Of a stretch of DNA of 64,000 nucleotides, positions 9,101 through 19,020 are shown piece by piece (positions within the stretch are counted from its first letter, which is position 1; every line of letters starts with the position of its first letter). The position numbers and the translations under genes were made by a program. The notes under the pieces are model-generated. The model saw only the letters and a list, made by a program, of their open reading frames with translations, was not told the DNA's origin and made no database searches. Source of the DNA: Yamagishiella unicocca (taxonomy: Eukaryota > Chlorophyta > Chlorophyceae > Chlamydomonadales > Volvocaceae); contig BDSL01000087.1 of the NCBI GenBank assembly GCA_003116995.1, positions 330,001 through 394,000 on the forward strand, written 5' to 3'.

Positions 9101-11642
9101 CGCCGTGACCCCAAGCCACCTGCCCCGCACACCCAGCAGGTGCAGGGACCGCAACATGGGCACGGAAGCACACCACTCCAGGTCTGGAGGCGCCAGCGAC
9201 GGCGGCAGCGGAGGCATCGGCCGCGACTGTACGGCCGTCGACGCTCGATACTTGGGCGGCGGAGTAGAGCCGTCGTTGGGTTCGAGGCCGGAGGAGCGGC
9301 TGGCGGCGGCCGCTGGCGGGGCCACGGCGACGGCGGCGGCGGCGCGTCCCTCGCTTTCGTGCTCGACGACCCCAGCGGCGCCGTACATCGCGAGTGCCAA
9401 GCTGGCCGCTGCGTCCGCCGGAGCCATCCCAGCGTCGGCGGCGGGGCGGGCGTGCAGCGGCGGGCGCGCAGCAGCAGCGGCAGCAGCCGGAGCAGCTGAG
9501 CCGGAGGGCCCGGAGGCGCCTGAGACAGCGCCGCGGCCAGTGCGGAACAAGTTGGCGGTGAGGAAGAGGGCGGGCAGCGGCGGCGGCGGCCCCGGCGGCG
9601 GCGGCGGCTGTGCGGCACGTGACGGCGCCTGTGAAGTCCTCACAAACAAGACCGGCGGCGGCGGCGGTGGACCAGGCGGCGGCGGCGGCGGCGCGGCCGG
9701 GGCTTGCCTGGAGGCGCCGCTGCCGGGCTGACGCGGGCTGCATGGCGGCGATCCAGACCGCGCTTGCCGGGCTGTCACAAACAGACTCGGTGGTGGCGGC
9801 GGTGGCGGCGGGCAAGGCGGCGGCGGCGCGTCCACTGGTTGCCTGGCCGCTGAGCTGACGTGCCCAGGCGGCAGGTGCGGTGGCGGCGGCGGGGGCCCCG
9901 GAGGTGGTGGCGGCGGCTGCCCTGTCCCAGAAAACTGTCCGGGCACTCCGGCGGCGGGCGGCGCCAATGAGGGAGCACACGTGCCGAGGGGGGCATCTCC
10001 AGCTGAGACGGCGGGGGCGCCCGCCGGCACGGCGGTGGATTTCGCACGGGTGGATGGGAAGCGCTTCTGGGAGGGCGTCAGCGCGGTGGCGAGGGTGTGG
10101 GGAGCCGGTGGCGGCACGGAGGACGGCGGCGGCGGCGGCGGCTGGTCTCCTTGCGACGGCGGCAGCAGCGCCAGCGAGCAGCCCCGCACGGTGACGTGGT
10201 TCAGTCCGGGCAGGGCGCGCAGCAGGTGGGCCAGGGCGCAAGGCACTCGCAGGCCGGTGACGTCCAGCCGGTCCAGGTGGGTGAGGGGGGACAGCGCGGC
10301 GAGACCTGGCAGGGAGGGTGAGGGAGGGAGGTTTGAGGGAGGGAGGGCAAGTGAGGGTGGGTTCGAGGGAAACCCGTGGATGTCCGAAAAAACCAAGTGA
10401 GGGTGGGTGGGTGAGGGAGGGAGGGTGAGGGAGGGTGAGGGTGGAGGAGGGAGGGCGAGTGAGGGTGGGTGGGTGGGTGAGGGAGGGTGAGGGAGGGTGA
10501 GGGAGGGTGTGGGAGGGTGGGAGGGTGAGGGTGGAGGAGGGTGGGGGAGGGAGGGTGAGGGAGGGTGAGGGAGGGTGAGGGCGAGTGAGGGTGGGTGGGT
10601 GGGGGAGGGAGGGTGAGGGAGGGTGAAGGAGGGTGGGAGGGTGAGGGTGGAGGAGGGTGGGTGAGGGAGGGTGAGGGAGGGTGAGGGTGGGGTGCGGGGT
10701 GCGCGGGAAGCCGAGTGCAGCATGCCCGTTGAGGTATGGTACAGCAGGCACAGAGGTTGGCATAGGAGCCTCAACATCGCTGCCCGCTTGCGCCGTGTGG
10801 CCCAACACCCCGGTATGCGCCCCAGTCCCCCGGCCCTCAGGGGCTGCTGGTGGCCCGTCAGAGCTCCGGGTGCGAGGGATGGTGCCATGAACCGAAAGGA
10901 TGGCTTGACGGGGACCGAGGGACGCGCCGAGCCGTGGAGGGCATTGGCGCTGGCAGTAAGAACACCACCGCCGTACACCACACCACACCACACTATAGCA
11001 TACCACACCGCGGCACTCCGCGGCACACCCCGGGCGGTGCATTTTGGCACAGCGGGGATCGGGGATCAGGCGGCCTCCTCAGCCCCACCTGCCCACCCTG
11101 GGCACCCGGACCATCTCGCCCCGCGGAATATGGGTCGGGGGGAAGAGGCACGCACCAGCAGATGTGAGGCGCTGTGCCGCTAGCTTGAGGCTGGTGAGGT
11201 TGCGGCAGCCGCTCAGCAGCAGCACGCCTTCGTCATCCAGCTGGGTGTACGAGGAAACGTCCAGGTCCGAGAGCTCGGGAAATACGACGGAGAGAGGCCT
11301 CTCAGGGAGAAACATGTCCAGCGACTGCAGCTGCGACCGTGTGACGGCTGAAGCGGCCGCGTCCCGCCAGGACAGGCACACGAGGCGAAGGGAGCCAACG
11401 CTGTGCTGGAAGAGCTCTTCATGTTCATCGTCATTTGAGGCGTAACATGTTGTGTGAGGTAGCAAGGACGCGGGGCCCGGCTGCGGTGCTGGCGGTGTAG
11501 ATTGTGAGGGCGAGGGCGACTCTTCGTTGCCAGAGGAGGTTGCGAGACGGTAAGGAGGATCCGCCGGCATACGCGAAGCCATTTCAATGATGTTGCGGAA
11601 GACATCGAACGGGAGGTGTTGCCACTGCACGTCTGCTGCCAT
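5124..11642 (-). CDS. F-box-like leucine-rich-repeat protein with proline-rich insert
   Basis: Probable substrate-recognition subunit of an SCF ubiquitin ligase. Exons from the start: 11156-11642, 9029-10305, 8633-8791, 8064-8283, 7678-7814, 7300-7395, 6933-7001, 6577-6675, 6194-6340, 5642-5771, 5124-5413. The sum is 3111 nt, exactly 1036 codons plus stop, with every junction in phase. The N-terminus has an F-box-like stretch ([13 protein letters not shown], then LVCLSWRDA at about residues 90-110). From residue 125 leucine-rich repeats of the F-box type run to the C-terminus ([48 protein letters not shown]). Exon 2 interrupts them with a long Pro-rich, Ala-rich region (about residues 215-500) with formin-like PPPPPPG runs. 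The start ATG at 11642 is followed directly by the F-box. The gene is divergent from the EF-hand-like gene and convergent with the kinase. The F-box is diverged; a plain LRR protein (AMN1/FBXL-like) is the alternative. Confidence 0.9.
6043..6178. repeat. CA microsatellites with TATAAAA-linked repeat in LRR intron
   Basis: About 34 CA units at 6043-6111, then a unique spacer, then a second short CA run at 6160-6178. The second is preceded by TTCGCGGCTCAGC and TTTATAAAA, a segment that recurs almost identically at 56318-56363 in an intron of the SET gene (see findings). The whole lies in the intron between exons 9 and 10 of the LRR gene. Confidence 0.9.
6347..6412. repeat. Dispersed intronic repeat, family A (full-length copy)
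   Basis: Contains TTCGAGGAAGACC, GTGGGTGCGAGAAAAAACC, GTTTAGAAAAGACGTTTCGAG and TGCATGCTGGGG in order. In the sense of the LRR gene it ends only a few bases before the acceptor of exon 9. Related copies occur at 6739-6782 and 10358-10396 (same gene), 24268-24300 (NMD3), 55309-55380 (SET) and 60383-60426 and 61388-61455 (intergenic). Confidence 0.8.
8964..9032. repeat. 34/35-bp tandem duplication over a splice donor
   Basis: Copy 1 is 8964-8997 and copy 2 is 8998-9032; they differ by one C in a C-run. Each contains the - strand sequence CTTGGTGAGTGGGC, the donor of LRR exon 2. The copy nearer the exon (donor at 9028) keeps phase with exon 3. Confidence 0.85.
10316..10690. repeat. G-rich minisatellite in first LRR intron
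   Basis: Degenerate tandem array of GTGAGGGAGG-type units, nearly pure G/A/T on + and therefore pyrimidine-rich in the LRR pre-mRNA. It is interrupted at 10358-10396 by a family A intronic repeat. It occupies nearly half of the 850-bp intron 10306-11155. Confidence 0.85.
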
Positions 11643-12700
11643 GGTGCGCTCGGGGGGTTGGTCAGGAAGCTGCAACGCTCTATACAGGAATGAAACCCAT
11701 AACGTAAAACGGCTATGTTATATGAATAGCCTTCTGATATAGGGCCGCCCTTTCGGGAGGATTTAACGACTCAAGCTATTAACGAAGGGCCTACAGGCCC
11801 ATACGGGCCCGCGCAGGCCTGCTACCTTGATAATCGTGACACGAATACAAGAGAAAATTTTGTTTTTCATAGTTCGTGTACTAGTGCCCTGCCTCTACCG
11901 AATTTATTCCCGATTGCAACTGGCGAACTGGGTCCGGCAGCTCCGAAACGTGTCGGTTGCATCCGCAGGTGCACTTTGCCTAGCCGTCGCACACACAACT
12001 CCCAGCACATACAAACAATGACATGTCGAAGTATGATTGTTATCTAGTGTCAACGTCTTGCTACTCAACGCCGCCCACCCACGTCGACTATCCAGCGTGA
12101 CGGGTTAGTCTACAACGATGGAGTATGTACTCAACCACGCGTCCTGCGTTAATGATACGAGCGGGTGAGCGTTTAGGCTTTCCATTCGCGTCGCAAGCGA
12201 GGTTCGACGCCGCATGATATCTGTCAGCGCCTTTTGGGCATTGCGGGCCTATGAGACCTTTCAGATGTTCTGGCTTGACAATCCTCAATATCTCTCTTAT
12301 ATGTGCCCAGCCATCGACGTGACAAAACGTCCTATAACTTCTGCTTTTCACCTTCCTTCTTGTAGGCTCCCCGATCGCCGTATGAGACCTCAATCAGCTT
12401 TTGTACCTAGCCAAAGCTATTATAAGCAGAAAGGTACACCTGGGGCCGCGGGCCGCGGGCCGCGGGTGACATTTGCCTTTTGACAGCTTTGTTTTGCAAC
12501 GAGTTCTGAACGTCTGTCGTGGAAGGAACAGCAACAGCACAGGATTAAACGATATATGTGGATGCGTACTGGTAATGCCCCACTACAAATGCCAAATAAG
12601 TGTATGTTTCGTCTTGCTGCGCACTTTTGCAGTTTTGGATGATGATGTCGGTCGCTCCGTGGTTCAACATAGGCCTTTGGCAAAAGGCGAATTTACACAG
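11643..12700. promoter_or_regulatory. Shared upstream region of divergent LRR and EF-hand-like genes
   Basis: 1058 bp between the two start codons; no coding sequence is supportable. Visible features: a hairpin-forming CCGCCCTTTCGGGAGG near 11742 and three tandem GGGCCGC units near 12444-12467. Both 5' UTRs must lie here. No TATA box was assigned. Promoter role is inferred from the divergent layout. Confidence 0.5.
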
Positions 12701-15700
12701 ATGTCTCTGGCGAAAGTTTTCGAAGACGACCCGGGCATGCGGCCAAAGGTTTTCGCGCCACCCAGCGTGAACAAAGTCAGCTATGGCCTGATGAGCCAGG
12801 ACATTGCCGGTGCAGTGGTGAGTATCGCGCAGCGCGTCGAACCCAAAGGCATGGCATAGCCGAGTACCTCGGGGGCTTCGACTCGTTTTGCGGCTATCGA
12901 AGCCGAAGGGTGTACGGTACGGGGTCCTAACATCCCCCCGATTTTGCCTGCCCAGGCACCAACTTGCATGTACGTCCCTATTATTGCTACGATTCATGCC
13001 GTTTACCCGCCTTAATCATCCCTTCCTGTCCCCACAGCCCCAGGTGAAGGCGGCCCCCAACAAAGCCCGCGACACAAACCCAAACGCACCAAAGTACGTG
13101 CTGCCTGGAAGCTCCACCCTAGTGGCTGAGGTAGCAGCAGCTGCAGCAGCAGTAGCAGCGCCGGCGCCAGCAGCTGCAGCTCCAGCAGCAGGTGTCGCTT
13201 CCGAGGCAGCAGCCGGCCAGCCGCAGACCAAGCGATCCCGTGACACCCTTCGCGTCTCGGACATCAACGCAGTGACGTCAAGAGTGGAGCGAGCCCACAA
13301 GATGGAGACGCGCAGCACGCAGCTCCAAACCTCCGACATCGAAGGCAGCTGCCCGGGCTGGGAGCCGCACTATAGGGCCCACGTGGGCCGGAACCTTCGT
13401 GACCCTGGTCTTGACGTGCGGGACATCTCCGGCACCGGCACCAGCCAGCGCCGCCGCGCCCTCTCCGCGCGCCCCACCGTCGGCAGCCGCGCTGGCTTCC
13501 GGGAACCCACCACCACCACCACCACCACCACCGCCACGCCGCCGGTGCTCGTGCCGGTGCTCGTGCCGGTGCCTGAGCAGCAGGAGCTCCATGAGCAGCC
13601 GGACTACGTTGAGGACCCGGACCAGGGGGAGTTCTTTGACCAGCAGCAGCAACACCACCACCAACAGCAACAGCAATACCACCACCACCACCACCAGCAT
13701 CACCAGCAGCAGCAACATCGCCAGCAGCAGCAACAGCAACAGCCCCAGAGCTACCTGCCGCCGCCTATGTCCTGGCAGCAGCAGGCAGTGACCCATCCGC
13801 CGGCAGCGCGGGCATCGGGGGAGGAGACTCCGCCGCCGCAGCAGCAACAGCAGCAGCAACAGCAACAGCAACAACCTCCCCACCAGCAGCCTCCCCACCA
13901 GCAGCCCGCGCACGCTGCCGGCTCGTGGCCCACGACTGTGACGCTGCCGCTGCGTCCCACGCTCGCGCCCCCGCCGTATGCGACCCTCATCCCCACCGGC
14001 AGTGTGGCAGCGACCCTGGGCAGCTCGCTGGAGGCCGCGGCGGCCGCTCGCACGTCGGCAGTTGCAGACCACCCGTCGACCACGGTGGGGAGGGCCACAC
14101 CGGGCCGCAGGGACCCCAGGTTGCGGCACAGCGCCAAGTGCGCCGTCGCGGACGTGCAGCGGGCGGATGCGGCGGAGGCGCAGCGGGTGATCTGGTCGCT
14201 GTGCCCCAGCAAGGAGGCTGTGGAGGAGTTCTGGTCCAGCTGTCGGCGGCTGGATCGGGAGGTCTGCGGCAAGCTGCTGCCGGCGGATTTCAAGCATGCG
14301 CTGCATCGGGCGAACTTGTTGGTGGTCGGGTCGCAGGGCGCTGCGGCGGTGGAGCCGGAGGTGGCGGCGACGGCGCTGGCGCGCGGCCTGCAGGACGGCA
14401 GCGGGATGGTGTCGTACAGGTACCTCGCCAAGGCGCTGCTGGGGCAGACGCTGTCACGTCGGGGGTCCCTGGCGGCATCGTCCGCCGCCGCGGCGGCAGT
14501 GGAAGCCAGGTCGGCGGCATTGTCGTCGTCGTCGTCGGCGGCGGCGGCGGGGGCGGGGGCGGCTGCGCTGCGTTCTTCGCCGCGGCCCTTGTCGCGGCAG
14601 CCCTCTGGAGGCCGCAGCAACGTCGTTGCGGCGGGCGGCGGTGGCGGTGGCGGTGGCGGTGGCGGCCACAGCGGCGGTGTTGCGACGACCAGCGGTGGCA
14701 GCGGCGATGGTGGCGTTGGCGACAGCGCCGGTCCCCAGGCGGTTGGTCGTACGGCCTCACTCCGTCGCAGTGTCATGTGGGCTCCGGAACCCGTGGTGGA
14801 GCTGGGGGGCCCCGCAGCTGGGGCCAGCAGCGAAGGCCAGGCGGCGCCTCTTGCCGCCCAGCAGGAGCAGCAGCAGCATAACCGCCACCAGCACCACCAC
14901 CACCAGCACCGGCACCAGCAACCTCAGCACCAGCAGCAACCTCAGCTGCAGCACCAGCAACAATCCAAGGACGACCAGCGCCGTTCTGTGCCAAGCGGAA
15001 CTATCACCGCCGTCTTCCAGCTAGGGGCCACTCAGCAGGGGCCGTTGCGGCCCTCGCAGCCCCCCCAGACCTCCCGCCCCGCCTCCGCTCACCCACCTGC
15101 CCACTACCCGGCGCCCGCGACATCAGACGCCGCGCCTACGCCCGCCCCAACCGCTGCACCCCCAGCGGAGCCCTCCTCTATGTACCCGAACCTACCCAAC
15201 ATGGGCGTAGGGCCCAACTGGCCGCCCGAACTCGCACGGGAGAACCTGCAGAAGCGCGACGCGGAGGCTATCATGGAGACGGCCGGCGTGCAGCTGCGCG
15301 ACGTTTGCGACACCACCTTCTTCCCCTTCAAGGCGCACCCCTACTGGTTCGGGGGCCGGGCGCCTGTGGTGGCGGGGGCCGAGGCGCCGGGCGGCCCCTC
15401 AGAGGCCGCTCGGGAGTACCAGCCCAGCGCGGACCCGACCTCGTTCATCGTGGGGAGGGGCCACCACCGCATTAACATCGCGGGCACCGGGCAGAAGCTG
15501 GATCCGGAGGTGGAGGCAGCAATCGTGCAGCGACTCAGGTAAGGGGTCGTGGCCGGGGCTGTGGGCGGGGCTGTGGACTGGGTCACGGAAGGGGGAGTAG
15601 CCCGTTCTGTGTCGTCACCCTCGTTACTTTGCCCACCCACCCGCGGGCGTTCCTCACAAACCCACCCAACCCACACACACCCTCCACCCGACCCTTCGCA

Positions 15701-16487
15701 CACATCCCTTGGCAACAGGCCGCACTCGGCCTTCGTCACCCCCGAGTCTACTCTCCGGGCCAGCCGCGCCGCCAGCGTCATTAGCCAGGTGGGTTTGGCA
15801 GGGGAGGGGAGGGGGGGGAGGGGGGGGGTACAATAAAAGAACCGGGAGCGCACCCACCCCTAGGGTGGGGTGGGTGCGGCGAGGGGAGGAGGCGGTGGCA
15901 GAGCAAGGGGTCCAACGGGGCACAGCCGCCAGACGAGACCGCCCACCCTCTCCCTCTCCCTCCCTCCCTCCCAACCTGCGCTACCATCAGTCTTGCCGGC
16001 CGCACCCGCAGCATCGCCGTCCGCCATACCCTGCGGCCCCCTGCCCTCACACCCCCCACTCGCCCTCCCTCCTCGCCCTCCCTCCTCGCCCTCCCTGTAG
16101 CTCCATGTCGACAACCCGCTGCTGTACCCCGGGGCGGTTGACCCCACCACCCCCGCGGGCAACGCGCTCAGAGGGCTCTTGGGAGCACTGTACTCTAGTG
16201 GCGGCAGCAGCAGCAACAGCGGCAACAACAGGCCGGCGACGGCGGGGCAGAGGCGCACGATGCACTCGCGACCAGCCAGCGTGACGAGGTCCATGTCGGC
16301 ACTCGCGGGTGGAGGCGGAGGCATTGTTAGGGCCGCCGCCGGTGGCGGCAGAGCCGCCGCCGCCGCCGGTGGCGGGGGTGCCGCCGCCGCCGGAGGCAGC
16401 GGCGGCGGCCAGGTGCGCGTGGGTCGTGTTGCGCTGGAGCGACAGATGCACCGCGAGGCGATTGCTGCGGTGCGGAACCTGGGCTGA
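12701..16487 (+). CDS. EF-hand-like poly-Gln/His protein, function unknown
   Basis: Four exons, 12701-12817, 13038-15538, 15719-15788 and 16101-16487, sum to 1024 codons plus TGA with all phases agreeing. The N-terminus has DIAGAV followed across the first splice by RDTNPNAPKYVLP, then a second related unit (VSDINAV ... METRSTQLQTSDIEG). The DIxGA...TNPxxPxY style is familiar to me from conserved protist proteins often linked to cilia; that link is unproven. Long Gln/His runs (about residues 230-330) follow. A helical segment (SKEAVEEFWSSCRRLDREV ... LQDGSGMVSYRYLAKALL, about residues 440-520) resembles a degenerate EF-hand pair lacking a clear full Ca-binding loop. Ala/Ser/Gly-rich linkers follow, then a conserved-looking end (PSADPTSFIVGRGHHRINIA, then HSAFVTPESTLRASRAASV). 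The ATG at 12701 was chosen because exon 1 then reads directly into this motif. Confidence 0.85.
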
Positions 16488-19020
16488 ACGGTGGGGCGGG
16501 AGTGGGAATGAGGGTTTGAGAGCGTGAAGGGGGGAAGCGGGTCTCTGCCGCACATCGTTCAGGAGACGGTGCGGGAGGCGTGGGTGGGATTGGATCCAAC
16601 AGCGCGCTGCGGACGGGCGACCATGAAGTGAGTCTGGCAGGAGGCGGATCGAGAGAGGGGGGCTCATGTTGTGGCAGCGCCCATGACAGCAAGTGCACCT
16701 GCAGGGGGGTGCAGGCGCAGACGGGTGTGCACCGGCTAGGCCGGAGGAGCAGGATGCCCAGCGGCCAGGGCTGCTGGTGAAAACGTGGGGCATGGGGCCG
16801 TGGAGGACTGAAGCTGTATGGCAGTTGGGCTGGCCGTGCGAAAGGCTTTGCACAGACGCGAATGACGTCATTCCTGCGGACGCGGGGACGCGTATGGTTA
16901 CGCGCGGGTTTCCATTCTGCTGTCTGGCATACCAACCCGGGATGAATGGGGTGATGGAGGCTCGTGCTTGCAACGGGATGCTTTCCGTGCAGCGAGCTAT
17001 GCGTTGTAGCGCTGCGGCTGTACTGCATACGGGTGGCTGATTGAGAAGAGAGGGATGTGCGGTGCTTGTTGGTGACTCAGGACGGCAGAGCTCGTCGCCT
17101 CTTTTCCATCTCATCTCTCCTTTCCTCGCACGACTTTCCTTACAACAATCAATGCGAGCGCGTTTGTAGATTAAGATACATAGATGAATGTACGGCAGTG
17201 TAGGCAGTGCAATATAGAGGCAGCCAGTGACTGTGATGGCCAGTGCTAGACTGCACGACTCGGGGCGAGCTGGTGCTGGACTATGTCGATTATGAGTCGC
17301 CAAGGTTAAGTTGATCTTTGACAGGATGTTTGTTAAAACCGATGTGATGCGGGAGCATTGCGAGGGCATACACTTCATACTGAGGATACATGATGTCGAC
17401 ACAAAACTCTGTCTGGCGTTAGATGGAGGCATCGCTCGCTTGGGAAACGCAGGCGTTGTCGGGCGTTTCGTGTAGGGTTTGACTTAACACCCACCTGGGG
17501 TTTGGCAGGAACGCAAGCCTGTGCCCTCCGTTTCCGTGGTTTTGCCCTGTTCCACGCGTCCCGCAGGTGTTAGGGTTTGAGGGGCGGCAGTCGTTGACGA
17601 TATCTTGCTACATTGTGTGAGGGAGGGTGGACGGTGGAGCATCGCTCCTTGACGGTTACGCAAATGAAGATTGTATTGACTTATGCCTTCTTCCTTATCA
17701 ACGCTTCTGCTCTATACATTTCTAACTCGCGTCTGGTTCGCGAATCGAAATGCACTGTTTGTTGGTTTTGCCGATTTGGGAGGGACTGACAAATGTTCTC
17801 GTCCTGCCTCAGTTGACTTACTATCCTTCGTTGGTCGCAATCATTGATATCGCATGCCGCCATCTAATGGCAGTTGCACTCAAGCCAACCGCCCTGGGCC
17901 CCGCCGTTGATCGTTGGCTTGGTGCGGCACTCATGAGGGCCCGATTACATTCAAACGGAATTCGTTGCAGGCCCTACAGGGCCTGCTTGGTGTGTCACCG
18001 ATAACCACCTGTAATTGATGATGTGTTCCGGAGCGTCCTGAAGTCAAAGCCCCATGCCAAGCTAATTCATAAGTGGTTTCGGCGCTAGTCAGTCGCCACC
18101 AGCTGTTAGCAAAAGTCCTCTTGTCTCGTCGCACAGCCAGGCACATGATGACGCGAACATGAGAGAGCGCACAGCTCTAAACACATACACTGTTGGTCAC
18201 ACCCCAGGCCTCTGCCGTTTTAGTGGCCGGGGGCGACGACCCCACTCGCCAACATCAGCGCCTCTGCAGCGCCCAAAGCCATACACACGGCACGCGTGTC
18301 AATAAGGCATACCACCAAGCGACCCACGGGTCCGGCGTCCAAGCCACTGCTGCCGCACACGACCGCACACCGAACGGCGTGTTTCAAAGCAGCACCAGCT
18401 GGCGCTCCTTCCTCTGCGTGCCCCCCCGACTACACTAGAATGTGGAGGTGGAGTCGGGGGTACGCCGCCACCCTCCCGCTGTCGTGCGCCAATACCCCGT
18501 CAATGCGTGCGGCCCCCTGACATTGTCCGTCAGGCCAGGCGCTCCCCAGTCAGACCAGCTGCCCACTCGCTTTCGTCCCCCCAGTTATGATCCCCAGGAC
18601 AGCCACGGCGCGCAGGCCGATGGGCGCCACTATAAACCATAACGAAACGAATGTGGGTTCTGCTCAGGCGGGTTGCTAAATGTCATTCGATATCGACAAA
18701 GTTACTAAACGTAAAACCGTCAAGGGTCAACGGTCTCGGAGGCCGCTGTAAAGCGAACGGGCCAGCCCCCCCCGAAGGCGTCACCGCCCATCATTATGCT
18801 ATAAACCCTCGACTGGCTGACGCGGCGTACTGCACTCGCCAACTACTCGTTCGATACGCCGTACGGTTCGGCCCGTCCCCCGCCGCTGTGTCGCCCACCG
18901 CCCACTGCCCACTGCCCACCGCCGAGACAGCGCTCCACGATGTGCGGCAAGGCACACTCCGCCGCGGACTGACACAGCCGGCCCCTTCCCCTCTCCCTTC
19001 CCCCCTCGTCACCCTGCCCC
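16488..19020. other. Convergent intergenic region, no gene seen
   Basis: Lies between the stops of the EF-hand-like gene (+) and NMD3 (-). The first part, to about 17.1 kb, is GC-rich and probably 3' UTR. From about 17.6 kb GC falls and all frames lack gene-like composition. The long - frame over 16.0-17.4 kb overlaps the last exon of the + gene antisense and is not credible. No RNA gene recognised. Confidence 0.5.

Noticed and set aside
8331..9731. 466-codon open frame on +, Ala/Gly/Ser-rich
   Set aside because: It is the antisense of the large LRR exon (9029-10305) and adjacent introns; the - strand gene joins 11 exons in perfect phase, and the + frame has no motifs.
10316..10690. Regularly repeated units resembling an array
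   Set aside because: Degenerate short minisatellite without spacers in a eukaryotic intron; not a CRISPR array.
16047..17432. 461-codon open frame on -
   Set aside because: Overlaps the last exon of the + gene antisense and has random-like Ser/Arg/His/Pro composition without splice-linked partners.
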